NCBI GenBank assembly: GCA_934630705.1
Contig: CAKTWP010000018.1
Coordinates: 1-37,817, forward strand
Reading direction: 5' to 3'
Origin: an uncultured Clostridia bacterium
GTDB taxonomy: Bacteria > Bacillota > Clostridia > Christensenellales > Aristaeellaceae
DNA length: 37,817 nt
The position numbers and the translations under genes were made by a program. Positions 15,949-23,992 of the stretch are shown piece by piece; the stretch's first letter is position 1, and the number at the start of each line of letters is the position of its first letter. Below the pieces are notes generated by a model. That model made no database searches, had not been told where the DNA came from, and saw only the letters and a list, made by a program, of their open reading frames with translations.

Positions 15949-17277
15949 GTGGATGACCCGATAGGCCGATGGCTGCTGGAAGCCCTGCTGCTGGCCCTGA
16001 GCGCGCTGATGGGGCTGATGCTCTCGGCAATTGAAAACGCAAATGAAAACAAAATCGAGGAAGCGGCGCAGGAGGATCATCGCCTCCGGCCGCTGCTGAA
16101 GCTGCTGGATTCGCCCAAGCCCACCATTGCCGCGCTGCAGGGGCTGCGGGTGCTGTTTCTGATGCTGTTCGCCGCGCTGCTGACGGTGATGTGCCAATCC
16201 GAGGGCATACATCCGGCGGTGACGGCGCTGCTGTGCTGCCTGGCATCCGCGCCGGTGGGGCTGGTTTTATGCATGATGGTGCCCGAAAAGCTGGGCAGGC
16301 TGCATGCGGATCGGGCGGTACAGAAGCTTTATCCCATGATGCGCGCCATCACCGCCCTGATGAAGCCCGTCACAGCGCTGGAGCATTTGTTGGCCCGGGG
16401 GCTGCTGCGGCTGTGCGGCGTGGATCCCAAGGCCCAGGAAGAGGAGGTCACCCAGGAGGAAATCCGCGCCATGGTGGACATTGGCGAGGAATCCGGCGTG
16501 ATTGAAAGCAACGAGCATGAGATGATCAAAAACGTGTTCGACTTTGGCAATCTCACCGCCGCCGACTGCATGACCCATCGCACCGATGTGACCGCCCTGT
16601 GGATTGGCGATGATGAAGAAACCATTTTGAAAACCATTCGGGAGTCCGGCCTGTCCCGGTTCCCGGTCTATAACGAGGATATCGACGACGTGGTGGGCGT
16701 GCTGGCCACCCGGGATTATCTGCTCAATCTGGAGCTGCCCCAGCCCCAGCCCCTCAAGGCGTTGCTGCGCGCGCCCTATTTCGTGCCCGAAACCGTGCCC
16801 TCCGATGTGCTGCTGCAGAATATGCAGCGGGCCAAGAAGCATCTGGCCATCGTGGTGGATGAATACGGCGGCATGAGCGGCCTGATTACCATGGAAGACC
16901 TGCTGGAAGAAATCGTGGGCAATATCTACGATGAGTTCGACGCCCCCGACGAGGCGGAGATCGAAAAGGTGGGCGAAAACCAATGGCGGGTGAGCGGCAC
17001 GGCGGATCTGGAGGCGCTGGGCGAGGAAATGAACGTGACCCTGCCCACCGGCGATGATTATGACACTTTGGGCGGTCTGGTGTTCAGCCGTTTTCCCACC
17101 ATCCCCCAAGATGGTTCCACCCCCTCTCTGATGCTCTATTGCACCGAGGATGGGGAAAAGCCTGAGGACGGCGATGCGCCCCGGCTGGAAATCCAGGTGG
17201 AAAAAATCGCGGAGCGCCGCATCGAAAAAGCCCTGCTTACGCTGCTCCTGCCGGAAAAAACGGAAGAGGACGAATAA
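15949..17277 (+). CDS. Hemolysin-family membrane protein (CNNM-CBS-CorC_HlyC)
   Basis: A 442-residue protein of the CorC/YhdP/TlyC family. The N-terminal CNNM (DUF21) region has three to four hydrophobic segments (residues about 5-30, 65-85, 92-115). A paired CBS domain follows (MTHRTDVTALW, SRFPVYNEDIDDVVGVL, HLAIVVDEYGGMSGLITMEDLLEEIVG) and then a CorC_HlyC domain (RVSGTADLEALGEEMNV, LGGLVFSRFP). Family members take part in magnesium or other divalent-cation efflux and homeostasis. The GTG at 15949 is chosen because GGGAGG lies 9 bases before it; in-frame ATG codons upstream fall inside the promoter. A repeat-derived intrinsic terminator follows within 45 bases. Confidence 0.92.
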   Translation: MDDPIGRWLLEALLLALSALMGLMLSAIENANENKIEEAAQEDHRLRPLLKLLDSPKPTIAALQGLRVLFLMLFAALLTVMCQSEGIHPAVTALLCCLASAPVGLVLCMMVPEKLGRLHADRAVQKLYPMMRAITALMKPVTALEHLLARGLLRLCGVDPKAQEEEVTQEEIRAMVDIGEESGVIESNEHEMIKNVFDFGNLTAADCMTHRTDVTALWIGDDEETILKTIRESGLSRFPVYNEDIDDVVGVLATRDYLLNLELPQPQPLKALLRAPYFVPETVPSDVLLQNMQRAKKHLAIVVDEYGGMSGLITMEDLLEEIVGNIYDEFDAPDEAEIEKVGENQWRVSGTADLEALGEEMNVTLPTGDDYDTLGGLVFSRFPTIPQDGSTPSLMLYCTEDGEKPEDGDAPRLEIQVEKIAERRIEKALLTLLLPEKTEEDE

Positions 17278-17280
17278 GCA

Positions 17281-17485
17281 GACTGTCGAAAAGCCCCTAT
17301 ACGTAAAGCAGGATGCAATGAAGGGCTGCAAGCCCTTCATTTTTCATCGTATCCACCGGCTTTGCCGGTGGGGCGGGGCGATGTTTCGGCGCAAAGCGCA
17401 GAAAAATCATTTCCGCAGCCTTGCCATACAGGATGAATCCCTTCATCCTGCATGGCGCGTGTCAAAAACGTCGTTTTTTGACACG
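17281..17485 (+). repeat. Multi-hairpin repeat, copy 2 (205 bp)
   Basis: It begins GACTGTCGAAAA four bases after the upstream stop codon and ends with the hairpin CGTGTCAAAAA/TTTTTTGACACG (17458-17485). Inside are the ATGAAGGGC/GCCCTTCAT terminator stem (17318-17340), CCACCGGC-TTT-GCCGGTGG (17351-17369), GCGC/GCGC in a TTTC/GAAA frame (about 17383-17403), and GCCAT plus CAGGATGAA pairing with TTCATCCTG plus ATGGC (about 17422-17456). The first 108 bases from 17318 align without gaps to copy 3. A reading frame starting MKGCKPFIF is a by-product of the repeat and is not called. Confidence 0.85.
17318..17345 (+). terminator. Intrinsic terminator of the CorC-family gene
   Basis: A 9-bp perfect stem ATGAAGGGC/GCCCTTCAT, 5-nt loop, then TTTTTC. 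It belongs to copy 2 of the multi-hairpin repeat. Confidence 0.8.
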
Positions 17486-17610
17486 CTGGAATACGGTTAA
17501 GCAAGCATATGCTGCGAGGGAGCCATGATGATTCCCTCGCATTCTTTTCAGGAAACCCCCGGCGAATTGCGGGAAAACCCGCTATGGGTCTGGGCTGAAT
17601 CCAATCGACA

Positions 17611-17670
17611 ATGCGCCCCAGATGGATGAAGGGAACGTAAGCATGTTGCCTTCTTCAATCTGGGGCGCAT
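17611..17670. repeat. Dispersed 60-bp palindrome, copy C
   Basis: The best-preserved copy: ATGCGCCCCAGAT (17611-17623) pairs exactly with ATCTGGGGCGCAT (17658-17670), with GAAGG/CCTTC and AAC/GTT pairing inside. It lies between the convergent CorC and penicillin-binding protein genes. Confidence 0.85.
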
Positions 17671-17689
17671 TGCTGCTAAGGCTTTGGCA

Positions 17690-17883
17690 TAAAGCGATTA
17701 TCCCCGCTGGCTTTCCTGGGCGGGTACGGGAGGGACGGCTGAGCGCCAAGCGAAGTGAGGCCGAGGACAGCCGGAAGGACTCCGCAGGCTCGAAGCCCGC
17801 GCTCGCCGTTAGGCAATCGCACGGGGCGCAAGGCCGCAAAGCGCTTCCTCCCGCATATTTCCCGCAAGGTTTTCTTCATCCCG
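17690..17883. other. Unassigned GC-rich intergenic sequence
   Basis: Between palindrome C and the penicillin-binding protein stop codon lie about 190 bases with scattered short inverted repeats. No reading frame has a ribosome binding site. No known RNA family is recognised. Confidence 0.4.
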
Positions 17884-20847
17884 TCACTGGGCGGCGGCCA
17901 TGGCCTGGGTCAGCTGGCCCATGGCGGCGGCCAGCGCGTCGGTGGTGGGATTGGCGTAGATCACGCTGTTCAGATTATTGATGGCGGAAGCCAGGGCACT
18001 GTAAGCGTAATGGTCCGGGCTGAGGCCGGCCAGCTGGCTCTGGGCCTGGCCCAGCAGCCGCTGAGCGTCGGGCAGCAGCTGGTTATCCACAATGCCCTGC
18101 TGATAGCTGCCCGATCCGCTGCCGTGAACGGGGCAAGTCATGCTCCCCAGCAGCAGGGAATTGGCGGTGCTGTCGTTGGTCAGGCGCAATGTGGCGTACT
18201 GGCCCAGATAATCGCTGAGCACGCTGTCGTACTGCGTGCCGATGAAGCCATACAGCGGATGCCCCAGGGGCAGGATCACCACACCCCGGCTGGACACCGT
18301 GGGACAATACGCGCTGGCCAGCATCCCGGAAGTGGCGCAGATGCTCAGGGTGTAATGCATCTGGCATTCCACCGTGGGCACGCTGTCAGCAGGCCAGTAA
18401 TCGGTGACAGTGCCGTAATCCATGGCGTCGCTGCGGCAGGCCTCGGTGGCCAATTGGCCGCTGACCTTGCAGGTGGTCACCCGCACCAGGCCGTAATCCG
18501 ATGCGCTGCCTTCCATAATGTCCCGGTTGGCAAGGCCCTGATGAATGGGCGACATGAACGCCTTCCAGAGCTTGGCGGCGCTGTTGCCGCCGGTGGTCTT
18601 GGAGGAAAGGGCCTTGTAATTGTCATGCCCGATCCAGACCGTGCCCACATACCAGCCCGTCATGCCGGCGAAGAACACGCCCTTCTGATCGGAATTGGTG
18701 CCGGTTTTGCCAGCCACGGTCTGGCCCGAAATTTTGGCGGCGGTACCGGTGCCGGAGGAAACCACATCCTTGAGCATGTCCACCGTCAGCCACGCCGTGG
18801 ACGCCTTGAACACCTGACGGCGCTCCTGGCTGGCGTGGGCGTCATAGATGATGTTTTTGTTGCTGTCGGCAATGCCCAGGAAGGTGATGGGGCTCTGATA
18901 TACCCCGCCGTTGCCCAGCACGCCGAAGGCCACGGCCATTTCAATGGGCGAAATGCCGGAGGAACCCAGCGCCAGGCCGAAGGGCGTTTTATTGATATGC
19001 TCCTGGGATACGCCCAGCCGCAAAAGGAAATCCGCGCTGCGCTCCACGCCCACATAGTTCATCAGGCAGTAGGCCGCGGCAGTGTTATCCGAGCGGGTGA
19101 TGGCGGTGCGCACGGTTTCGGGGCCGCGATAGGAGGAGCCGCCGTAGTTCTTGGGCCAGGTGTCCTTGCCATCCGAGCCGGTATAGCCGGAAATGGGCAG
19201 GGGCATATTGTACAGCACCGATCCCGCCCCTGCGCCCAGCTCAATGGCCGGGGCGTAAACGGAGATGGGCTTGATGGAGGAGCCCACGGGCATGTTCATG
19301 TCCGCGGCGCGGTTCAGGGTTTTGCGCTTGGTGGGAGCCGTGCGGCCGCCCACAATGGCCTTGATTTCCCCCGTGCGATAATCCATCACCACAGCCGCCG
19401 CCTGGGGCTGGATAATCTCGTCATAGGTGCCGTCAGCGTTTCGGGCGCGATAAATCTTGTTCGAGGGATCCCGCAGGGCGGGATAATCGGTATAGTTTTG
19501 CAGGGTCTGCTCCACGGTCTGCTGGATCCGGGTGTCCAGCGCCAGATACACATGATAGCCCCCCGTGCGCAGCTCCTGCTCCATTTTGCTGCGGTTGGCG
19601 GAGGTGTCCTCCAGATGGTTGAGCTTGAGCAGGGTTTTCACCACGTCCTTGATGGCGTATTCCACGTAATGGGCATAGGGATACAGGGCCGTGGCGGCGG
19701 GAGAGGATTGAAGCACGTTGGCCGTGCTCTGGTTCAGCGCCTCCTGATACTGCTCCCTTGTGATGAACTGATTTTCATACATGCACCGAAGCACGTAATC
19801 GGTGCGGTCGTTGGTGATTTTGCGGTAATTGGTGGTATCGCTCTGGCGGGTATAGAAATTGCGGCGGGGATTATAGTAGTAGGGATTGGTCGTCATCCCG
19901 GCCAGCATGGCGCATTCCCGCAGCGTCAGCTCGCTCAGGTTTTCCTTGCCGAAATATCCATTGGCCGCCACCTTCACCCCGTAATAATCCTCGCCCAGAT
20001 AGATGGTGTTCAGATACGCCTCTAAAATCTGGGCCTTGGAATAGCGGGTTTCCAGCTGCATGGCCAGATAGGCCTCCTGAATCTTGCGCTTATAGGATTG
20101 CTCGGAGGACAGGAGGGTGTTTTTGATCAGCTGCTGGGTGATGGTGGAGCCGCCCTGCTGAGAGCCGGAGAGGAAATTGGTGACGAACGCGCCGATAATG
20201 CGCTTCACGTCCACGCCGTTATGGGTGTAAAACCGGGCGTCCTCCACGGCCACAAAGGCGTGCTGCAGCTCCAGGGGCATAGTGTCGATGGACACCATGA
20301 TGCGGTTTTCCGTGCCTTTATAATCGGTAATCAGGTTGCCGTTGGCGTCATAGATAAAGGAGGTCTGGGCCTGATCGTCAATGGCGGCCAGATCCAGCGA
20401 GGGGGCAGAATCCATATATGCCTTGGCCACGCCCACCACCGCGCCCAGCCCTGCCAGCCCGAACAGCAAAATCAGCAGCAGCAGCATCCGGAAGGAATTG
20501 ACCAGCACCGCCAGCACAAACGAAGGCTTGCGGGAGCGGGGCTTGAAGATGGTGCGCTTGCGCTTTTTTTCAGGAACAGGCTCCGGCGGCAGCTCCTGGG
20601 CCCAGGAAAATGAGGCCGCATCCGGGGGAAGGCCGTAAGCGTCCGCCTCGGCAGGCGGCGCGTAGGCAGCGTTATCATCCTGCTGAAAATATTCCTGCAA
20701 AGCGCCGTCGTCCGTCCAGGGGGCGGAATCGGCAGGCGCGGAGTCCTCCGGAAGATCATCCTCCGGAATGGAATCATAAGGGGTTTCCGGCTGTGCCGGG
20801 AAATAAGCGTCCATCGGCGCGGCCTGGCGGCGATTTTTTCTGCTCAC
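17884..20847 (-). CDS. Class A penicillin-binding protein (PBP1A-type glycosyltransferase/transpeptidase)
   Basis: A 987-residue bifunctional peptidoglycan synthase. The first 100 residues form an acidic, Pro/Ala-rich cytoplasmic tail, followed by one membrane segment (about 115-140). The glycosyltransferase (GT51) domain shows VAVEDARFYTHNGVD near residue 200, GGSTITQQLIKN and KIQEAYLAMQLE. The transpeptidase shows SSIKP near residue 522 (SxxK), SDN near 583 and KTGT near 711. The C-terminus adds an extension with cysteines and a final helical, FIVAR-like stretch. The protein polymerises and cross-links peptidoglycan outside the membrane. The GTG at 20847 is preferred because a perfect AGGAGGT lies 5-6 bases upstream; the in-frame ATG at 20865 has none. 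It is monocistronic with its own extended -10 promoter. Confidence 0.95.
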   Translation of the reverse strand: MSRKNRRQAAPMDAYFPAQPETPYDSIPEDDLPEDSAPADSAPWTDDGALQEYFQQDDNAAYAPPAEADAYGLPPDAASFSWAQELPPEPVPEKKRKRTIFKPRSRKPSFVLAVLVNSFRMLLLLILLFGLAGLGAVVGVAKAYMDSAPSLDLAAIDDQAQTSFIYDANGNLITDYKGTENRIMVSIDTMPLELQHAFVAVEDARFYTHNGVDVKRIIGAFVTNFLSGSQQGGSTITQQLIKNTLLSSEQSYKRKIQEAYLAMQLETRYSKAQILEAYLNTIYLGEDYYGVKVAANGYFGKENLSELTLRECAMLAGMTTNPYYYNPRRNFYTRQSDTTNYRKITNDRTDYVLRCMYENQFITREQYQEALNQSTANVLQSSPAATALYPYAHYVEYAIKDVVKTLLKLNHLEDTSANRSKMEQELRTGGYHVYLALDTRIQQTVEQTLQNYTDYPALRDPSNKIYRARNADGTYDEIIQPQAAAVVMDYRTGEIKAIVGGRTAPTKRKTLNRAADMNMPVGSSIKPISVYAPAIELGAGAGSVLYNMPLPISGYTGSDGKDTWPKNYGGSSYRGPETVRTAITRSDNTAAAYCLMNYVGVERSADFLLRLGVSQEHINKTPFGLALGSSGISPIEMAVAFGVLGNGGVYQSPITFLGIADSNKNIIYDAHASQERRQVFKASTAWLTVDMLKDVVSSGTGTAAKISGQTVAGKTGTNSDQKGVFFAGMTGWYVGTVWIGHDNYKALSSKTTGGNSAAKLWKAFMSPIHQGLANRDIMEGSASDYGLVRVTTCKVSGQLATEACRSDAMDYGTVTDYWPADSVPTVECQMHYTLSICATSGMLASAYCPTVSSRGVVILPLGHPLYGFIGTQYDSVLSDYLGQYATLRLTNDSTANSLLLGSMTCPVHGSGSGSYQQGIVDNQLLPDAQRLLGQAQSQLAGLSPDHYAYSALASAINNLNSVIYANPTTDALAAAMGQLTQAMAAAQ

Positions 20848-20880
20848 GGCGCACCTCCTTTGCATCCAGAAAGATACGTT

Positions 20881-20910
20881 ATTATAGCACGAATCCCCGT
20901 CTCAGGGCAA
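20881..20910 (-). promoter_or_regulatory. Promoter of the penicillin-binding protein gene
   Basis: Minus-strand TTGCCC (20910-20905), 18 bp, extended TGC plus TATAAT (20886-20881). Confidence 0.75.
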
Positions 20911-21022
20911 CATGCACCTAATCAACGATCCTGCCGGGCAAAAGCATCCATGCCGGCGGAAATTTCCCGGCCCGGCGCTCTTTGCCGCCGCGGAAGATTT
21001 TTCCGAAATGTTTCCTTTTTCC

Positions 21023-21051
21023 TTGACAAACAAAGGAAAAATGGGGATAAT
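21023..21051 (+). promoter_or_regulatory. glyS promoter
   Basis: TTGACA (21023-21028), 17 bp, GATAAT (21046-21051). The -35 box sits inside an inverted repeat TTTTTCCTT/AAGGAAAAA (21016-21041) that could be an operator or chance A/T structure. The leader is only about 38 nt, too short for a T-box. Confidence 0.8.
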
Positions 21052-21095
21052 AAAACGAACTACAGGATCAATCAACGAAAGGTGAGGACAAGACA

Positions 21096-22475
21096 ATGGC
21101 ACAGTTGACGATGGATAAGCTGACGGCTCTTTGCAAAAACCGCGGCTTTATTTTTGCAGGCAGCGAGATTTACGGCGGCCTGGCCAATACCTGGGATTTC
21201 GGCCCCCTGGGCGTGGAGCTGAAGAACAACATCAAAAAGGCCTGGTGGCAGAAGTTTGTGCAGGAAAGCAAGTATAACACCGGGCTGGACTGCGGCATTC
21301 TGATGAACCGGGAAGTGTGGGTAGCCAGCGGCCATGTGGGCGGCTTCAACGACCCGCTGATGGACTGCAAGGCCTGCAAGGCCCGCTTCCGCGCCGATAA
21401 GCTCATCGAGGATTTCACCAAGGGCGAGGAAACCGGCGACGGCTGGAGCAACGCCGAGCTGGAAAAATATATCGCGGAGCACGACATCGTCTGCCCCGTC
21501 TGCGGCAAAAAGGATTTCACCGGCATCCGCCAGTTTAACCTCATGTTCAAAACCCATATCGGCGTCACCGAAAACGCCGCCAACGAAATCTATCTGCGCC
21601 CCGAAACGGCTCAGGGCATTTTCGTGAACTTCCTCAATTCCATGCGCACCACCCGCAAGAAGCTGCCCGCCGGCATTGCCCAGATCGGCAAATCCTTCCG
21701 CAATGAAATCACCCCCGGCAACTTCATCTTCCGCGTGCTGGAATTTGAGCAGATGGAGCTGGAATTCTTCTGCAAGCCCGGCGAGGATCTGGAATGGTTC
21801 AATTACTGGCGTTCCTTCTGCCGGGATTGGCTGCTGGCGCTGGGCATGCAGGAAGATCATCTGCGGCTGCGGGATCACGAGCCCGAAAAGCTGGCCTTCT
21901 ATTCCAAGGCGACCACCGACTTTGAATTCCTCTTCCCCTTTGGCTGGGGCGAGCTGTGGGGCGTGGCGGACCGCACTGATTACGACCTGACCTGCCACAG
22001 CAAGCATTCCGGCAAGGCGCTGGAATATCTGGATCCGGTGACCAACGAGAAGTATGTGCCCTATTGCATTGAGCCCTCCCTGGGCGTGGAGCGGGCGCTG
22101 CTGGCGTTCTTGTGCAATGCGTATGAGGAGCAGGAGCTGGAAGGCGGCGATATGCGCACCGTGCTGCATTTCCATCCCGCGCTGGCGCCTTACAAGGCCG
22201 CCGTGCTGCCCCTGCAGAAGAATAAGCTGGGCGGCCTGGCCAGCGAAATTCATGCCCAGCTGGCCAAGTATTTCATGGTGGACTACGACGAAACCGGCTC
22301 CATCGGCAAGCGCTATCGCCGCCAGGACGAGATTGGCACCCCCGTGTGCATCACCGTGGACTTTGAAACCGAGGAAACCGGCACCGTCACCGTCCGCGAC
22401 CGGGATACCATGGAGCAAAAGCGCATCCCCGTGGCCGAGCTGAAGAATTACATCGAAGAAATGGTGCAGTTCTAA
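21096..22475 (+). CDS. glyS: Glycyl-tRNA synthetase (homodimeric class II type)
   Basis: A 459-residue single-chain class II synthetase charging tRNA-Gly, of the alpha-2 eukaryote-like type rather than the separate GlyQ/GlyS alpha2-beta2 type. Visible are the N-terminal NRGFIFAGSEIYGGLANTWDFGPLG signature, class II motif 2 (FRNEITPGNFIFR) and motif 3 (EPSLGVERALLA), and the C-terminal anticodon-binding domain (HPALAPYKAAVLPL to GTPVCITVDFET). A zinc-like CKACKA and CPVCGKK pair lies in the insertion. The ATG at 21096 follows AAAGGTGAGG. It is monocistronic, with a 12-bp-stem terminator directly after the stop. Unlike metG here, it has no T-box leader. Confidence 0.97.
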   Translation: MAQLTMDKLTALCKNRGFIFAGSEIYGGLANTWDFGPLGVELKNNIKKAWWQKFVQESKYNTGLDCGILMNREVWVASGHVGGFNDPLMDCKACKARFRADKLIEDFTKGEETGDGWSNAELEKYIAEHDIVCPVCGKKDFTGIRQFNLMFKTHIGVTENAANEIYLRPETAQGIFVNFLNSMRTTRKKLPAGIAQIGKSFRNEITPGNFIFRVLEFEQMELEFFCKPGEDLEWFNYWRSFCRDWLLALGMQEDHLRLRDHEPEKLAFYSKATTDFEFLFPFGWGELWGVADRTDYDLTCHSKHSGKALEYLDPVTNEKYVPYCIEPSLGVERALLAFLCNAYEEQELEGGDMRTVLHFHPALAPYKAAVLPLQKNKLGGLASEIHAQLAKYFMVDYDETGSIGKRYRRQDEIGTPVCITVDFETEETGTVTVRDRDTMEQKRIPVAELKNYIEEMVQF

Positions 22476-22488
22476 ATGATAAAATTGA

Positions 22489-22521
22489 GGCTGTCGAAAA
22501 ACATTTTCGACAGCCTTTTTT
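22489..22521 (+). terminator. glyS intrinsic terminator
   Basis: A perfect 12-bp stem GGCTGTCGAAAA/TTTTCGACAGCC with ACA loop and a TTTTTT tail, 14 bases after the glyS stop. The stem is the terminal hairpin of copy 3 of the multi-hairpin repeat. Confidence 0.95.
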
Positions 22522-22631
22522 GTTGTAAGCAAAAGCGCTTTGATTTGCAGCGGCATGCAGCGGAAATCGCTTTTTCTCCGCGTTGTTCAGATAAATCGCT
22601 CCGTCCGACCGGAAAAGCCGGTCGATACAAT

Positions 22632-22659
22632 CAAAAATGAAGGGCTTGCGGCCCTTCAT
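22632..22659 (-). terminator. Terminator of the Nudix-to-39-residue-peptide operon
   Basis: On the minus strand ATGAAGGGC/GCCCTTCAT forms a 9-bp stem followed by TTTTT, about 100 nt after the last stop codon of the operon. It is part of repeat copy 3. Confidence 0.7.
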
Positions 22660-22760
22660 TGCATTCTGCTTTGCGAATCGTTTTTTTCGACAGTCTGAGC
22701 GTTAAAGCCGCGTGGAGATATTCCCAAGAATCCTCCGCTCGCAATGATTTTCCTTTTTAA

Positions 22761-22880
22761 TTAAAAGATCCCCACCAGCGCGCCAAAGACAGAGAACACC
22801 ATCAGCGCGCAGAGGACCACGCAGATCACGCGGATCCAGAATTTTTTCCGTTCCTGTTGTTTTTTGGTCTGAGCAGCCAT
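22761..22880 (-). CDS. Small single-pass membrane peptide, 39 residues
   Basis: The peptide has a Lys/Arg/Gln-rich N-terminus (MAAQTKKQQERKKFW) and one hydrophobic helix (about residues 16-39), giving an inside-out topology by the positive-inside rule. Peptides of this shape are common in Bacillota (resembling DUF4044-type proteins), usually without known function. The ATG at 22880 is chosen because AAAGGA lies 11 bases upstream; an ATG at 22892 abuts that site too closely. It is the last gene of the five-gene operon, 58 bases after the TSCPD gene. Confidence 0.65.
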   Translation of the reverse strand: MAAQTKKQQERKKFWIRVICVVLCALMVFSVFGALVGIF

Positions 22881-22938
22881 TGTATGCTTCATCCTTTCCG
22901 GCGCACGTCTGCGCCGCTTTTGTTTGGGAAAAAAGGGA

Positions 22939-23184
22939 TTACTTCTGCTGTTCGTAGGCTTCGATGGCCTTGGAAAGCTGATCGGGACAGGAGGTGTCGC
23001 CACGGCAGGGAACGCCCCGGAGAATCTCCTTCACGTCGTCCGCCTTGCGGCCGATGACCATCCGGGCCAGGCCCTGGGTGTTGCCCCGACAGCCGTTGTG
23101 GAATTTGCAATGGGTGATCACGCCGTTTTCGATTTCCAGATCGATCTGGGTGGAGCAGGTGCCCTTGGTTTTGTACTCAAACAT
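22939..23184 (-). CDS. TSCPD-domain four-cysteine protein
   Basis: An 81-residue protein matching the small TSCPD family (four-Cys type). Conserved elements are GTCSTQIDLEI, HCKFHNGCRGNTQG, and PCRGDTSCPDQL, which contains the TSCPD signature itself. The cysteines are arranged as in metal-binding zinc-ribbon-like folds. The domain also appears at the C-terminus of some B12-dependent ribonucleotide reductases, but the free-standing protein has no settled function. The ATG at 23184 follows AGGAGG with 9-base spacing. It is the fourth gene of the operon, 25 bases after the GNAT gene. Confidence 0.9.
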   Translation of the reverse strand: MFEYKTKGTCSTQIDLEIENGVITHCKFHNGCRGNTQGLARMVIGRKADDVKEILRGVPCRGDTSCPDQLSKAIEAYEQQK

Positions 23185-23209
23185 GATGAAAATCCTCCTA
23201 CTTTTTGGC

Positions 23210-23776
23210 TCAAGGCCTTGGATCGTCTCGTAAAATAGCATACAGGGCCACATCCACATATCGGCCCTTATTGCACAGCCGCTGGCGCAGCGTGCCCTCA
23301 TAGCGCATGCCCGCATGGGCCATCACCCGGCCGGAGGCGGGATTATCGGTTTCGTGCTGGGCTTCAATGCGATGAAGCCGCAGCGTGTCAAACCCCAGGG
23401 CCACCACCGCCCGGAGCGCCTCGGTCATGATCCCCTGATTCCAGTAATCCCGGCTCAGAGAATAGCCCACCTCGGCACTGGCATGATCCGTGTTGACCCA
23501 CATGAACCCGATGGTGCCAATCATCCGGCCGCTGTCCCGCAGGGCAATGGCATAGGACGCAGGCAGCCCCCGGCGATACTGCCGGATGGCGCAGCGCAAA
23601 AACTGCCGGGACTGCCATACGCTTTGATGCGCATCCCAGAGCACATGCTGGCTCACCTGGGGATCCCGGGCGTAGGCGTAAAGATCCTTTGCGTCCCTCA
23701 TGCGCATGGGGCGCAGAATCAGCCGCCGGGTTTCCAGCACGGGCAGATGGGAAAAAATGCTTTGATAAAACTGCAT
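23210..23776 (-). CDS. GNAT acetyltransferase (RimJ/RimL-like)
   Basis: A 188-residue GCN5-related N-acetyltransferase. It begins with the RimJ-type strand LETRRLILRPMRMRDAKDLYAYARDP and continues to MIGTIGFMWVN, EVGYSLSRDYWNQGIMTEALRAVV (acetyl-CoA site region) and RIEAQHETDNPASGRVMAHAGMRYEGTLR, the RimJ/RimL hallmark segment. It should transfer acetyl groups to an amine such as a protein N-terminus or a small molecule; the substrate is unknown. The start at 23776 is chosen from alignment with the family and a GGAG-containing leader; the ribosome binding site is less clear than for its neighbours. It is the third gene of the operon, 23 bases after the preceding stop. Confidence 0.88.
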   Translation of the reverse strand: MQFYQSIFSHLPVLETRRLILRPMRMRDAKDLYAYARDPQVSQHVLWDAHQSVWQSRQFLRCAIRQYRRGLPASYAIALRDSGRMIGTIGFMWVNTDHASAEVGYSLSRDYWNQGIMTEALRAVVALGFDTLRLHRIEAQHETDNPASGRVMAHAGMRYEGTLRQRLCNKGRYVDVALYAILRDDPRP

Positions 23777-23799
23777 AGCCCCCGTCTCTCTCCATCGCG

Positions 23800-23964
23800 T
23801 CATGCAAGCAGGCCGTGCAGCCCGGCATGGCCCTCGCCCCCCAGCAGCAGCACATTGCCGCCCACGGCCTGGGAAAGCGCCAGCATCGCCACGCCCAGCA
23901 CAAGCAGCGCGATCAGCGCCCCCAAAAGCCAACGATAAACCAGGTGGCTTTCTTTCCGCTTCAT
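23800..23964 (-). CDS. Small membrane protein, 54 residues
   Basis: A short protein with a basic N-terminus (MKRKESHLVYRW), one strong hydrophobic helix (about residues 12-32) and a Gly/Leu-rich C-terminal tail. The AAGGAG site 8 bases before the ATG at 23964 and the 28-base gap from the Nudix gene make it a convincing operon member. No family is recognised and no function is proposed. Confidence 0.65.
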   Translation of the reverse strand: MKRKESHLVYRWLLGALIALLVLGVAMLALSQAVGGNVLLLGGEGHAGLHGLLA

Positions 23965-23992
23965 GGCGTTTCTCCTTGCTTTTTTGCGGGTT

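Larger units (their letters stand above)
22489..22695 (-). repeat. Multi-hairpin repeat, copy 3 (207 bp, inverted relative to copy 2)
   Basis: Read on the minus strand it starts GACTGTCGAAAA (22695) and ends with the GGCTGTCGAAAA/TTTTCGACAGCC hairpin, so its outer ends form imperfect terminal inverted repeats. The inner stem ATGAAGGGC/GCCCTTCAT (22659-22637) and the hairpin CGACCGG/CCGGTCG match copies 1 and 2 in position but differ in sequence by paired changes. It fills the gap between glyS and the five-gene minus-strand operon; 22696-22760 holds nothing else recognisable. Confidence 0.85.

Noticed and set aside
17318..17500. Small open frames starting MKG(C/R/D)KPFIF in the three multi-hairpin repeats
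   Set aside because: The start codon and first nine codons are the two arms of a terminator stem. The frames diverge afterwards in copy 1 and run into unrelated sequence in copy 3. An SD-like AGGA precedes some copies, so translation is not excluded, but conservation is better explained by base pairing.
17690..17883. A small protein gene or known non-coding RNA between palindrome C and the penicillin-binding protein gene
   Set aside because: Open frames on both strands lack ribosome binding sites and protein-like composition. No known RNA motif was recognised.
20866..21095. T-box leader for glyS
   Set aside because: No GGTGG-type T-box sequence or Stem I is present, and the promoter lies only about 45 nt before the ATG.
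22489..22695. An insertion sequence at the glyS 3' end
   Set aside because: The ends resemble transposon inverted repeats, but there is no transposase reading frame within the 207 bp. It is at most a non-autonomous element.
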